In this document: positions 23,761-31,772 of the stretch, piece by piece | Layout: every line of letters starts with the position of its first letter | Numbering within the stretch: the first letter of the stretch is position 1 | Assembly: GCA_944387075.1 (NCBI GenBank) | Contig: CALXDO010000011.1 | Coordinates: forward strand, 1 to 47,568 | Reading direction: 5' to 3' | DNA from: an uncultured Oscillospiraceae bacterium | GTDB taxonomy: Bacteria > Bacillota > Clostridia > Oscillospirales > Oscillospiraceae | DNA: 47,568 nucleotides | Notes under the pieces: model-generated | Told to the model about the DNA's origin: nothing | What the model saw: the letters and a program-made list of their open reading frames with translations, nothing else | Database searches by the model: none | Program-made: the position numbers and the translations under genes

Positions 23761-24693
23761 ATGGAATATACACATAAATCGGTGTTGCTCCACGAGTGCC
23801 TGGACGGCCTGAACATTAAGCCGGATGGCATCTATGTGGATGGCACGTTAGGCCGGGCGGGGCATTCCAGAGAGATTGCCAAGCGCCTGACCTCTGGCCG
23901 TCTCATCGGCATTGACCGAGACGCAGCTGCCTTGGAGGCAGCTCCCGCCCGCTTGGAAGGGCTGATGGACCGGGTGACCCTGGTGCGTGGAAACTTTGGT
24001 CAGGTGGGGGAGATTTTGCATCAGCTGCAAATCCCTCATGTGGATGGTATGTTGTTTGACCTGGGCGTGTCCTCCCCTCAGCTGGACGAGGCGGCCCGCG
24101 GTTTTTCTTATTTACAGGATGCTCCTCTGGACATGCGGATGGATCAGTCTGCCCCCCTCACCGCCTATGATGTGGTCAACGGGTGGAGCCAGGAGGAACT
24201 CAAGCGCATCTTGTGGCAGTATGGGGAGGAGCGGTACGCCGGTCCCATTGCCGCTGCCATTGTGCGAGAGAGGGCCAAGGCGCCCATCCAGACCACGCTG
24301 GAGTTGGCGAATTTGATCCGCAGCACCATGCCCGGCAAGGCGTGTCGGGAAAAGCAGCATCCGGCCAAGCGTTCCTTCCAGGCCATTCGCATTGCGGTCA
24401 ATGACGAACTGGGTGAAGTGGAGCGTATGCTGGATGGTGCGTTGGACCTGCTCAACCCCGGTGGACGGCTGGCCATCATTTCCTTCCATTCCCTGGAGGA
24501 TCGGCTGGTGAAGACCGCTTATGCCCGGTGGGCCAAGGGATGCACCTGCCCTCCGGACTTTCCTGTATGTGTGTGTGGAAAAACCCCTAAGGTACGCCTG
24601 GTGGGAAAGAAACCCATTGTGTCCACACCGCAAGAATTAGAAGTGAATCCAAGGGCTCGCAGTGCCAAGTTGCGTGTGGCAGAGAAACTGTGA
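23761..24693 (+). CDS. rsmH: 16S rRNA (cytosine1402-N4)-methyltransferase RsmH (MraW)
   Basis: RsmH methylates N4 of C1402 in the decoding centre of 16S rRNA. The 310-residue product opens with HKSVLLHECLDGL, followed by the SAM-binding DGTLGRAGHSREIAKRL. FDLGVSSPQLDEAARGFSYL is the RsmH signature, and RVNDELGEV-type and AIISFHSLEDRLVK blocks follow. The C-terminus has NPRARSAKLRVAEKL, as in all members. It lies three bases behind mraZ, with only a weak ribosome site (AAGGACTGGGG), which suggests translational coupling. Confidence 0.96.
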   Translation: MEYTHKSVLLHECLDGLNIKPDGIYVDGTLGRAGHSREIAKRLTSGRLIGIDRDAAALEAAPARLEGLMDRVTLVRGNFGQVGEILHQLQIPHVDGMLFDLGVSSPQLDEAARGFSYLQDAPLDMRMDQSAPLTAYDVVNGWSQEELKRILWQYGEERYAGPIAAAIVRERAKAPIQTTLELANLIRSTMPGKACREKQHPAKRSFQAIRIAVNDELGEVERMLDGALDLLNPGGRLAIISFHSLEDRLVKTAYARWAKGCTCPPDFPVCVCGKTPKVRLVGKKPIVSTPQELEVNPRARSAKLRVAEKL

Positions 24694-24716
24694 GTGGAAC
24701 AAAGGAGACGTTCGCC

Positions 24717-25250
24717 ATGGCAACTCAGCGCAAAGGCAGGCCCTACGCCACCTATGGCAATGTGGCTTACAAAGTGGATAACAGGGCCCAGACCAGGGAG
24801 CGCAGAAGGGCAGAGCAGCCTCGTCGGCCTCGGGTACAGCCCCGGGAGCGGGTGGCGTCCCGGCCCCAGGTGGAGGTCCGCCAGCAGAGTGCCGTGGCAC
24901 CATTTACCATTGTGGGATTCGTGGCAGTCATCGCCTGTGCGCTGTTTTTGGTGATGTCCAGCGCCCAGCTGGCCATGGTCAACGCGGAGACGGTGGAGCT
25001 TCGTTCCACTCTGTCTGAGCTGCAAGATGAGAAAAAAACACTGATGGCCCAGTATGAAAAGACCTTTGACCTGACCGCGCTGGAGCAGCAGCTCACCGCT
25101 GACGGTTCTATGGTGGAGGCGGGTGCAGGCCAGACGGTTTACCTGGATCTTTCCCAGGGAGACAGTGTGGTGTATTACGAGGAGGCCCGACAGGGGATCT
25201 CCGGCCTGGTTCGCCAAATCGAGGAATTTCTGAGCGGCATGCTGTCATAA
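24717..25250 (+). CDS. FtsL/DivIC-like septum protein
   Basis: A small bitopic membrane protein in the usual ftsL position of the dcw cluster. The 177-residue product has a basic cytoplasmic N-terminus (about 1-60, rich in Arg and Gln). One membrane helix follows (about 61-84, VAPFTIVGFVAVIACALFLV), then an outside coiled coil (about 85-125, AETVELRSTLSELQDEKKTL). This layout is that of FtsL/DivIC, which link FtsQ and the FtsWI synthase. Sequence alone is too variable to separate FtsL from DivIC, so the call rests on layout and place. The acidic tail (LDLSQGDSVVYYEEARQGIS) makes it longer than B. subtilis FtsL. ATG 24717 has AAAGGAGA eight bases before it. Confidence 0.8.
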   Translation: MATQRKGRPYATYGNVAYKVDNRAQTRERRRAEQPRRPRVQPRERVASRPQVEVRQQSAVAPFTIVGFVAVIACALFLVMSSAQLAMVNAETVELRSTLSELQDEKKTLMAQYEKTFDLTALEQQLTADGSMVEAGAGQTVYLDLSQGDSVVYYEEARQGISGLVRQIEEFLSGMLS

Positions 25251-25299
25251 TCGCCGCCCCAGAAGACATACATTGAAATGCGGATATAGAGAGAATGAG

Positions 25300-25334
25300 G
25301 GGCGTAAGAAAACTTCCAGTGGTTTCTTACGCCC
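25300..25334 (+). terminator. Hairpin between ftsL-like gene and PBP gene
   Basis: A perfect 12-bp stem (GGGCGTAAGAAA 25300-25311 with TTTCTTACGCCC 25323-25334) has an 11-nt loop. It is followed only by TTCTTG, so it is a weak terminator or an attenuator that may lower expression of the downstream cell-wall genes. Confidence 0.5.
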
Positions 25335-25387
25335 TTCTTGTCCCGCTATGCTGCCGAGTAAAACAGGAACATAGGAGCGAAAAAGGC

Positions 25388-27814
25388 ATGCAAAAATCCA
25401 AGCAAAATCAAGGCCGCTCTTCCGGCCAGGGAAATCGGACCCTATTCCGGCGAACCATTTTTCTTTTGGTGATTGTGGGGGTGCTGGCTTTCATCCCCCT
25501 GGTGGTGCAGTTGACCCGGCTGCAAATCTTTCAGCATGACTACTGGGAGGAGCGGGCTGCCAACCAGCAGACCAAGGATGTGGCGGTCAACGCCGGACGC
25601 GGTTCCATTTTTGACAGCCAGGGGCGCACGCTGGCCCGATCCGGCACGGTCTATCAGCTGGTACTTTCCCCCCGGGATGTACTGGTTTCGGTGGACAAAG
25701 AGGATTATCAAAACGAGGATGGGACCACCAATCAGTCCGCCTACGACGCGGCCCTGCAGGAAAAGCGGGCTCTGATTGTCAATGGCCTGGTGAAGCTGTT
25801 GGGGCTGGACGAGGATAATTTATGGAAACGCATTGAGTACACCAACTCGGCCTACGAGGTGTTGGCATATGAGATGGAGGAGGAGGATACCGCCGCGGTG
25901 CGGGAGTTTATCAGCGAAAACAAACTCTCGGGTATGCTCTATTTTGCCCCTTCCAGCAAGCGGTACTATCCCTACTCCTCGGTGGGGGCTCACCTGTTGG
26001 GCTTTATGGCCTACACCGAGAACAGCGGAAGCGTCAAGGTGGGGGTGCAGGGCATTGAGGCCTTGTACCAGGATGTGCTCTCTGGGGCCACAGGCCGGGT
26101 GGTAACCTCCAAGACCGGAGCGGGCACTGAGATGCTCTCCTCCTATGAGGAGTACATTGACGCCGAGGACGGGTACAATCTGAACCTGACCATTGATTCC
26201 ACCATTCAGTCGATGCTGGAGCAGACCTTGAGCGAGGGCATTGAGACATACAACGTCAAAAATGGCGGCTTCTGCATTGCCATGAAGCCCAGCACCGGGG
26301 CAATCCTGGGCATGGCCAGCAGCCCCAACTTCGACCCCAACAGCTATGCCAGTGTGTTTGACCAGAATCTGCTGGACGAACTCAAAGGCTTGGCGGATCA
26401 ATATGGTACGGACAGCGAGGAGTACAACCAAGCGGTGACCGATGCCCTCAACCTCCAGTGGAAAAACAAGGCGCTTTCCGACACCTATGAGCCGGGCTCC
26501 ACCTTTAAGCCCCTGGTGGTGGCGGCGGCTTTGGAAGAGGGCATCATCTCCCCGGACGACCACTTCTACTGTGACGGCGTTCACAACGCCGGTGGCTGGG
26601 ATATTACCTGTCATAAGAAGTATCCGGGCCATGGCGACCAGACGGTGACGCAGGTGTTGGAAAACTCCTGCAACGACGCCATGATGCAGATTGCGGAAAA
26701 GATAGGGCCGGAGATTTTCTGGGACTATCTGGAAAACTATGGTCTCTTTGACTCCACCGGCATCGACCTGTACGGGGAGGGCACCAGCGTGTTCTGGTCC
26801 GGTGGCAAGGACTTCTTCACCAGTGTTTATGGAGAGTCCTCTCTGGCCACCGCCTCCTTCGGGCAGACCTTCAAGATTACCCCCATCCAGATGGTCACCG
26901 CCTTTTCCTCGGTCATCAACGGCGGACATCTGCTAAAGCCCTATGTGGTGCAGTCGGTGAGCGACGATGAGGGCAACAACACCTATTATCGCCAGGTGGA
27001 GGAGGTGCGCCAGGTCATCAGTGAGGAGACCTCGTCCACGCTGCGCACTATGCTGGAGAGCGTGGTGGCTGGTCCCTCCGCTTCGGGCCGCAACGCCTAC
27101 ATGGCGGGCTACCGCATCGGCGGTAAGACGGGTACCTCTCAGAAGCGAGACGAGAACACCGGAAATCTGATCTGCTCCTTTATGGGTTTTGCCCCTGTGG
27201 ATAACCCCAAGGTGCTGGTGCTGCTGGCCTTTGACTCCCCGGCCCAGTCGGACTTCAACTCTAACTACACCCCCTCCGGCACCTACATCAGCGGTGGTAA
27301 CATCGCCGCCCCCATGGCCGGGCAGTTGATCGCCAACATTTTGGACTACATGGGAGTGGAGAAGCAGTACTCCACCGACGAGCTGGAGGCAGCCGACACC
27401 ACCATGATCAACGTCAACGGCTACGAGCTGACGGTGGCCAAGGGCCTGCTCACCGACCGTGGCATCCGTTGCCGCACCGTGGGCAGCGGCAATACCGTTA
27501 CCGGTCAGCTGCCGGCGGCGGGAGTGACCATTCCCGGAAGTTCCACCGTCATCCTGTATCTGGGGCAGGAAGTCCCCACGGACAAGGTGAAGGTGCCGAA
27601 TCTGGAAGGCCTTAGCCCGTCGGAGGCCAAAAATACCCTGGAGGAACTGGGTCTGTTTTTGCGAGCCACAGGTGTGACCGACGATGGAGGCACCATGGAG
27701 GCTCTCAGCCAAACCATAGCCGCCGGTACTGAGGTGGCGCCGGGAACGGTGGTGGAAGTGAGGTTTGTCAGCAGTGTTATCGACTATGCCGATCAACAAC
27801 TCCCGGAAGGGTGA
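25388..27814 (+). CDS. Class B penicillin-binding protein (FtsI/SpoVD type) with two PASTA domains
   Basis: This transpeptidase cross-links peptidoglycan at the septum or in the spore cortex. The 808-residue product has a short basic N-terminus and one membrane helix (about 22-41). The pedestal/dimerisation domain follows (AGRGSIFDSQGRTLARSG), then the transpeptidase with its three signatures: Ser371 in PGSTFKP (SxxK), Ser427-Cys-Asn429 (SxN) and Lys580 in GGKTGTS. Two C-terminal PASTA domains (about 666-730 and 737-800) end it. It is co-located with mraY and ftsW. Division PBP (FtsI/PBP2B) and sporulation PBP (SpoVD) cannot be told apart with certainty, so no symbol is given. ATG 25388 has AGGAG ten bases upstream. 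Confidence 0.92.
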   Translation: MQKSKQNQGRSSGQGNRTLFRRTIFLLVIVGVLAFIPLVVQLTRLQIFQHDYWEERAANQQTKDVAVNAGRGSIFDSQGRTLARSGTVYQLVLSPRDVLVSVDKEDYQNEDGTTNQSAYDAALQEKRALIVNGLVKLLGLDEDNLWKRIEYTNSAYEVLAYEMEEEDTAAVREFISENKLSGMLYFAPSSKRYYPYSSVGAHLLGFMAYTENSGSVKVGVQGIEALYQDVLSGATGRVVTSKTGAGTEMLSSYEEYIDAEDGYNLNLTIDSTIQSMLEQTLSEGIETYNVKNGGFCIAMKPSTGAILGMASSPNFDPNSYASVFDQNLLDELKGLADQYGTDSEEYNQAVTDALNLQWKNKALSDTYEPGSTFKPLVVAAALEEGIISPDDHFYCDGVHNAGGWDITCHKKYPGHGDQTVTQVLENSCNDAMMQIAEKIGPEIFWDYLENYGLFDSTGIDLYGEGTSVFWSGGKDFFTSVYGESSLATASFGQTFKITPIQMVTAFSSVINGGHLLKPYVVQSVSDDEGNNTYYRQVEEVRQVISEETSSTLRTMLESVVAGPSASGRNAYMAGYRIGGKTGTSQKRDENTGNLICSFMGFAPVDNPKVLVLLAFDSPAQSDFNSNYTPSGTYISGGNIAAPMAGQLIANILDYMGVEKQYSTDELEAADTTMINVNGYELTVAKGLLTDRGIRCRTVGSGNTVTGQLPAAGVTIPGSSTVILYLGQEVPTDKVKVPNLEGLSPSEAKNTLEELGLFLRATGVTDDGGTMEALSQTIAAGTEVAPGTVVEVRFVSSVIDYADQQLPEG

Positions 27815-28319
27815 CCCCATTGCCGTGGTGGGGCGGGGCAATTCCGCCACCGCCCGGCTGCTGCGGCGTATGACGGGGGTACCTGTGGTGGAACTCACCC
27901 CCTATGAGGCGGTGATGAACCCCCACACCCATCCACAATACAGGGCCGTGGTGGTGGAAAACTTTGAGCCACGGGACCGCCGCAGTCTCTCCCCCTGTGC
28001 GGTGGCTCGGTGGGAATTGTCCCGTCGGGCAGGAGTCACGGTGGTGGCCCTGGACGATGGAGAGGGGCGGCGCTTGGCCCGGGCCCTGCCACAGCGGGTC
28101 TTTGCCTACTCCGACGGCAAGCCACAGGCGGATTTGACCGCCAAAAATGTGTGCTTGCGCCACCACCAAGTGGAATTTGAAGCCCTCACCCACAACAATC
28201 TGCTGCGGGTGCGGGTTCCCCGGGGCCAAGGTGGCTTGTATGAGAGCCTGGCTGCCCTGGCGGCGGCTGTGGCGCTGGGGATGCCGCTGGAACAGGCGGC
28301 CCAGTGCCTGGAGAAATAA
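27786..28319 (+). CDS. Degenerate Mur-ligase-like protein (probable pseudoenzyme)
   Basis: The 177-residue product looks like the shortened central part of a Mur ligase (MurE/MurF type). IAVVGRGNSATARLLRRM aligns with the family's P-loop region, but the GTNGKTTT core has become GRGNSATA, with the catalytic Lys and Thr lost. VALDDGEGRRLA matches the VNLDDP-type block. ADLTAKNVCL and YESLAALAAAVALGMPLEQA match the segment ahead of the C-terminal domain. No C-terminal ligase domain remains. It sits between the PBP gene and mraY, where murE/murF usually lie, and overlaps the PBP end by 29 bases. The start is uncertain: ATG 27786 has no good ribosome site, while GTG 27825 (or ATT 27819) follows GGAAGGGTGA. 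It may be a scaffold or a decaying gene. Confidence 0.7.
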   Translation: MPINNSRKGDPIAVVGRGNSATARLLRRMTGVPVVELTPYEAVMNPHTHPQYRAVVVENFEPRDRRSLSPCAVARWELSRRAGVTVVALDDGEGRRLARALPQRVFAYSDGKPQADLTAKNVCLRHHQVEFEALTHNNLLRVRVPRGQGGLYESLAALAAAVALGMPLEQAAQCLEK

Positions 28320-28351
28320 GAGATACAAAAGAGTGTGTGGAGGTTACAACC

Positions 28352-29338
28352 ATGATGAGTTTAGCAGCAGCGGCAACGGCCTTTTTGGTCACAGCGGTGG
28401 TGGGGAAATTTCTCATTCCCATTCTCCGCGCCATGAAGGCGGGGCAGTCCATCAAGGAAATCGGTCCCAACTGGCACATGACCAAGCAGGGGACTCCCAC
28501 CATGGGCGGCCTTATGTTTATGGTGGGCATTACTGTGGCGGTCCTGGTGTTCTGCTGGCAGGATATGGCCCAGGGAGACTGGTCGGCCCTCATTGTGCTG
28601 GCTCTGGCTCTGGTGTACGGGGGCATCGGCTTTATTGATGACTTTGCCAAGGTGCGCAAACACGAAAATACCGGCCTCACCGCCGGGTGGAAGCTGCTGC
28701 TGCAGCTGGCGGTGGCGGTGGCCTTCCTGGCACTGATGCGCTACTTTGGCTACCTGTCCCCCAACCTGTACATCCCCTTTGCCAACATTACCATCCCTCT
28801 GCCCTGGGCGGTATATCTGGTGTTTGCCGCTTTTGTCATTGTCGCGTGCGTCAATGCCGTCAACCTCACCGACGGCCTGGACGGTTTGGCGGGGTCTGTG
28901 ACGTTACCGGTGGCCATTTTCTTCTGCTTTCTGGCTGCCTGGTGGGAAAAGGGCAGCGCAGAGGTGTTTGCCGCAGCTCTGGCCGGTGGCATCCTGGGCT
29001 TCTTGGTATATAATTTCTACCCGGCTAAGGTGTTTATGGGGGATACCGGCTCCCTGTTTTTGGGCGGGGCTGTGTGTGGCATGGCCCTGGCGGTGGATGC
29101 CCCTCTCATTTTGATCCCGGTGGGCATTATCTACATTGCCGAGACCATGAGCGACATCATTCAAGTCAGCTACTTCAAGCTCACCCACGGCAAGCGGATT
29201 TTCCGCATGGCTCCGCTCCACCATCACCTGGAATTGGGGGGCTGGAGCGAGGTGCGCATTGTGCTCACCTTTGCCGCCATCACCGTAGCCTTCTGCCTGC
29301 TGGCGTTTGCCGGGGTGATGTACCGCTACGGCGTGTAA
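28352..29338 (+). CDS. mraY: Phospho-N-acetylmuramoyl-pentapeptide transferase MraY
   Basis: MraY joins phospho-MurNAc-pentapeptide to undecaprenyl phosphate in the membrane, making lipid I. The 328-residue product has about ten membrane spans. Its active-site motifs are GFIDDFAKV (Asp-Asp), VNLTDGLDGLAG, FMGDTGSLFLGG and APLHHHLELGGW (the HHH loop). TKQGTPTMGGL is the first cytoplasmic loop. ATG 28352 has GGAGG eight bases upstream; the open frame above it is inside the previous gene. MurG, which acts next, is encoded two genes downstream. Confidence 0.96.
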   Translation: MMSLAAAATAFLVTAVVGKFLIPILRAMKAGQSIKEIGPNWHMTKQGTPTMGGLMFMVGITVAVLVFCWQDMAQGDWSALIVLALALVYGGIGFIDDFAKVRKHENTGLTAGWKLLLQLAVAVAFLALMRYFGYLSPNLYIPFANITIPLPWAVYLVFAAFVIVACVNAVNLTDGLDGLAGSVTLPVAIFFCFLAAWWEKGSAEVFAAALAGGILGFLVYNFYPAKVFMGDTGSLFLGGAVCGMALAVDAPLILIPVGIIYIAETMSDIIQVSYFKLTHGKRIFRMAPLHHHLELGGWSEVRIVLTFAAITVAFCLLAFAGVMYRYGV

Positions 29339-29368
29339 CAAGGAATTTCTCTGGAAGGAGGCACACCA

Positions 29369-30595
29369 GTGCGCAAAAAAGCCAAACGAGACCTGACCAT
29401 TGAGCAACAGCTGGCCCGCGGCCCGCTGGATCTGCCCTATTTGGCCCTGGTGCTGCTGCTGACCGCCATCGGTCTCATCATGCTCCTCTCCGCCTCCTAC
29501 GCTTCGGCCTACTACAATCTGGATGACAGCGTGAATACCGGCGGGAACCCGTATTACTACTTTATGGGGCAGCTGAAATTTGCCATCGCCGGGGTTGTGA
29601 TTATGTACCTGGTGTCCAAGTTTGACTACCAGCGGTGGCGGTTGTTGTCGGTGCCTGCCATTGCGGGAAGTATTTTTCTGCTGCTGCTGATCTTTACCCC
29701 CCTGGGCCGTACCAGTAACGGCGCGCGGCGTTGGCTTGACATCGGCTTTTCCTTCCAGCCCTCTGAGCTGGCCAAGGTGGCGGTGATTCTCTTCTTTGCC
29801 GCCCGCCTGTCCAAGCGCAAGGATCAGATCAAGGCCCCGCCGAAGAAGTGGAACCGCCGTACCCTTCGGGGGCGGATGGGGGAGTTTATGGAAAACATTG
29901 GTTTGTTGGAGCTGGTTCCTTATGCCCTCATTTTGCTGATCATTCTGCTCCTGCTGGCCATGCAGCCCCACATGTCGGGCATGATTCTGGTGCTCTCTGG
30001 GGCGGCGGCGGTGCTGTTTGCCTCGGGAATCCGGCTGTACTGGTTTGTGGGCGGCGGAAGCGTTGTGGCGGCAGCACTGATCTATGTGATTACCCAGACC
30101 AGCTACATGAACGCCCGCATCGAGTCCTGGCTCAATCCTCTCTCCGACTTGAAGGGAGACGGATACCAGCTGTGGCAGTCCCAAATTGCCATTGGCTCCG
30201 GCGGCTTGCTGGGGCTGGGGCTGGGCAACAGCCGACAGAAATACATGTTCCTTCCCGAGGAGCATAACGACTTTGTCTTTGCCATTGTCTGTGAGGAGCT
30301 GGGGCTCATTGGGGCCTGCCTCATCATCGTTCTCTTTGCGCTGCTCATCATCCGAGGCTATTGGCTGGCCCTCCACGCCCGGGACCGGTTTGGCAGCTTG
30401 CTCATCGTGGGCATCAACACCCAGCTGGCGGCCCAGGTGATCTTTAACATCGGCGTGGTCACAGGTGCGCTGCCCACCACCGGCATCTCGCTGCCCTTCT
30501 TCAGTTACGGCGGCACAGCTTTGGTGGTGCAGCTGGCAGAAGTGGGCATCATATTGGCGGTATCCAGGCAGATTGTGGCGCCCAAAGCGGAGTAG
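29369..30595 (+). CDS. ftsW: SEDS peptidoglycan glycosyltransferase FtsW
   Basis: FtsW polymerises lipid II into glycan strands at the septum with its partner class B PBP, here probably the product at 25388-27814. The 408-residue polytopic protein has the SEDS motifs: NGARRWLDIGFSFQPSEL, ARIESWLNPLSDLKGDGYQL, EEHNDFVFAIVCEELG and GISLPFFSYGGTALV. A hydrophilic basic loop (about 151-173) sits between spans. It starts with GTG 29369, seven bases after AAGGAGG. RodA and SpoVE are the alternatives, but the location in the dcw cluster favours FtsW/SpoVE. The TAG stop is ordinary, which matters for the amber codon in hflX. Confidence 0.92.
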   Translation: MRKKAKRDLTIEQQLARGPLDLPYLALVLLLTAIGLIMLLSASYASAYYNLDDSVNTGGNPYYYFMGQLKFAIAGVVIMYLVSKFDYQRWRLLSVPAIAGSIFLLLLIFTPLGRTSNGARRWLDIGFSFQPSELAKVAVILFFAARLSKRKDQIKAPPKKWNRRTLRGRMGEFMENIGLLELVPYALILLIILLLLAMQPHMSGMILVLSGAAAVLFASGIRLYWFVGGGSVVAAALIYVITQTSYMNARIESWLNPLSDLKGDGYQLWQSQIAIGSGGLLGLGLGNSRQKYMFLPEEHNDFVFAIVCEELGLIGACLIIVLFALLIIRGYWLALHARDRFGSLLIVGINTQLAAQVIFNIGVVTGALPTTGISLPFFSYGGTALVVQLAEVGIILAVSRQIVAPKAE

Positions 30596-30605
30596 GAGGA
30601 GAGAG

Positions 30606-31715
30606 ATGAAGGTACTGTTTACCTGTGGGGGCACGGCAGGACATGTCAACCCGGCCTTGGCGGTGGCCCAGACCTTTGAAACATATCACCCGGGGTGTCA
30701 GATTCTCTTTGTGGGGGCAGAGAAGGGGATGGAGAAACGTCTGGTGGAACAGGCGGGCTATCCCATTCGCTGTGTGAAGGTGTCCACCTTTGAGCGCAAT
30801 TTGAGCTGGAAGGTGATTCGCCACAACTTCAAAAGCGTCTTTAAGGTGCCTGTGGGGCAATGGCAGGCCGCCCGGATTTTGCGCCAGTTCAAGCCGGATC
30901 TGGTGGTGGGCACCGGGGGCTATGCCTCCTTCCCCGCCGTGCGGGAGGCCACCCGATTGGGCATCCCCACCGCCATCCACGAGTCCAACGCCTATCCGGG
31001 GCTTACCACCCGGGTGCTGTCCAAGCGGGTGGACCTGATGATGGTGGGCTTTCCCGAGGCCGCGGAGTACTACTCCCATGCCAAGCAGGTGGCGGTGACC
31101 GGGACCCCGGTGCGGGGGGCCTTTTTCCGCCTGGATCGGAAGGAAGCCCGGCAGGAGCTGCGCCTCACCGATGACAAGCCCTTGGTGGTGTCCTTCTGGG
31201 GCTCCCAAGGTGCCCGGGACATGAATCGAATGACCGAGGACTTTGTGCAGCGTTGGGTGGAGCAGGGCAGGCCCTTCCACTACATCCACAGTGCGGGGCG
31301 GGACTACCAGGCCATGAGTGAGCGCCTGGCTGGGCGTGGGGTGTCTGTGACCCAGCAGGAGGTGCGTCCCTACATTGACAACATGCCCACCGTGATGGCT
31401 GCGGCAGACCTGGTGATCTGTCGGGCCGGTGCCTCCACCCTGGGAGAGCTCACCGCCATGGGCAAACCGGCGGTGCTGGTGCCCTCCCCCTATGTGGCGG
31501 CCAATCATCAGTTCAAAAACGCCAAGGTGCTGGCCGATCGGGGAGCCGCCCAACTGTTGGAGGAAAAAGCGTGCTCTGGAGACAAGTTGTATGACACGGC
31601 AGTGGAGCTGCTGTCCAGTCCCCAACGGCGGGACAGCATGAGCCGCGCTATGAAGGAACTGGCCACGCCCCGGGCGGCGGAGGACATCTACCAGGCGTTG
31701 ATGAAGCTGCTTTAA
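30606..31715 (+). CDS. murG: UDP-GlcNAc:lipid I N-acetylglucosaminyltransferase MurG
   Basis: MurG adds GlcNAc to lipid I on the inner face of the membrane, making lipid II. The 369-residue product has the N-terminal glycine loop TCGGTAGHVNPALA, the second loop VVGTGGYASFPAV and the acceptor-side HESNAYPGLTTRVLSK. The C-terminal donor site is CRAGASTLGELTAMGKPAVL with AANHQFKNAKVL. ATG 30606 is ten bases after the AGGAGG that straddles the ftsW stop. In the same-strand longer frame the extra residues are a shadow of ftsW. Confidence 0.96.
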   Translation: MKVLFTCGGTAGHVNPALAVAQTFETYHPGCQILFVGAEKGMEKRLVEQAGYPIRCVKVSTFERNLSWKVIRHNFKSVFKVPVGQWQAARILRQFKPDLVVGTGGYASFPAVREATRLGIPTAIHESNAYPGLTTRVLSKRVDLMMVGFPEAAEYYSHAKQVAVTGTPVRGAFFRLDRKEARQELRLTDDKPLVVSFWGSQGARDMNRMTEDFVQRWVEQGRPFHYIHSAGRDYQAMSERLAGRGVSVTQQEVRPYIDNMPTVMAAADLVICRAGASTLGELTAMGKPAVLVPSPYVAANHQFKNAKVLADRGAAQLLEEKACSGDKLYDTAVELLSSPQRRDSMSRAMKELATPRAAEDIYQALMKLL

Positions 31716-31724
31716 CCGAATTTC

Positions 31725-31765
31725 CCTCCCTTTCATAGAATGTTCCAAGGTAATGGAAAGGGAGG
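31725..31765 (+). promoter_or_regulatory. Leader hairpin covering the murA ribosome site
   Basis: CCTCCCTTTC (31725-31734) pairs with GAAAGGGAGG (31756-31765), ten perfect base pairs, and two more pairs extend it past a bulged G. The right arm is the ribosome site of murA (GGGAGG at 31760-31765). No T tract follows, so it is not a terminator. It should keep the start of murA closed until it is opened, for example by ribosomes finishing murG. Confidence 0.6.
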
Positions 31766-31772
31766 CGTTTGC

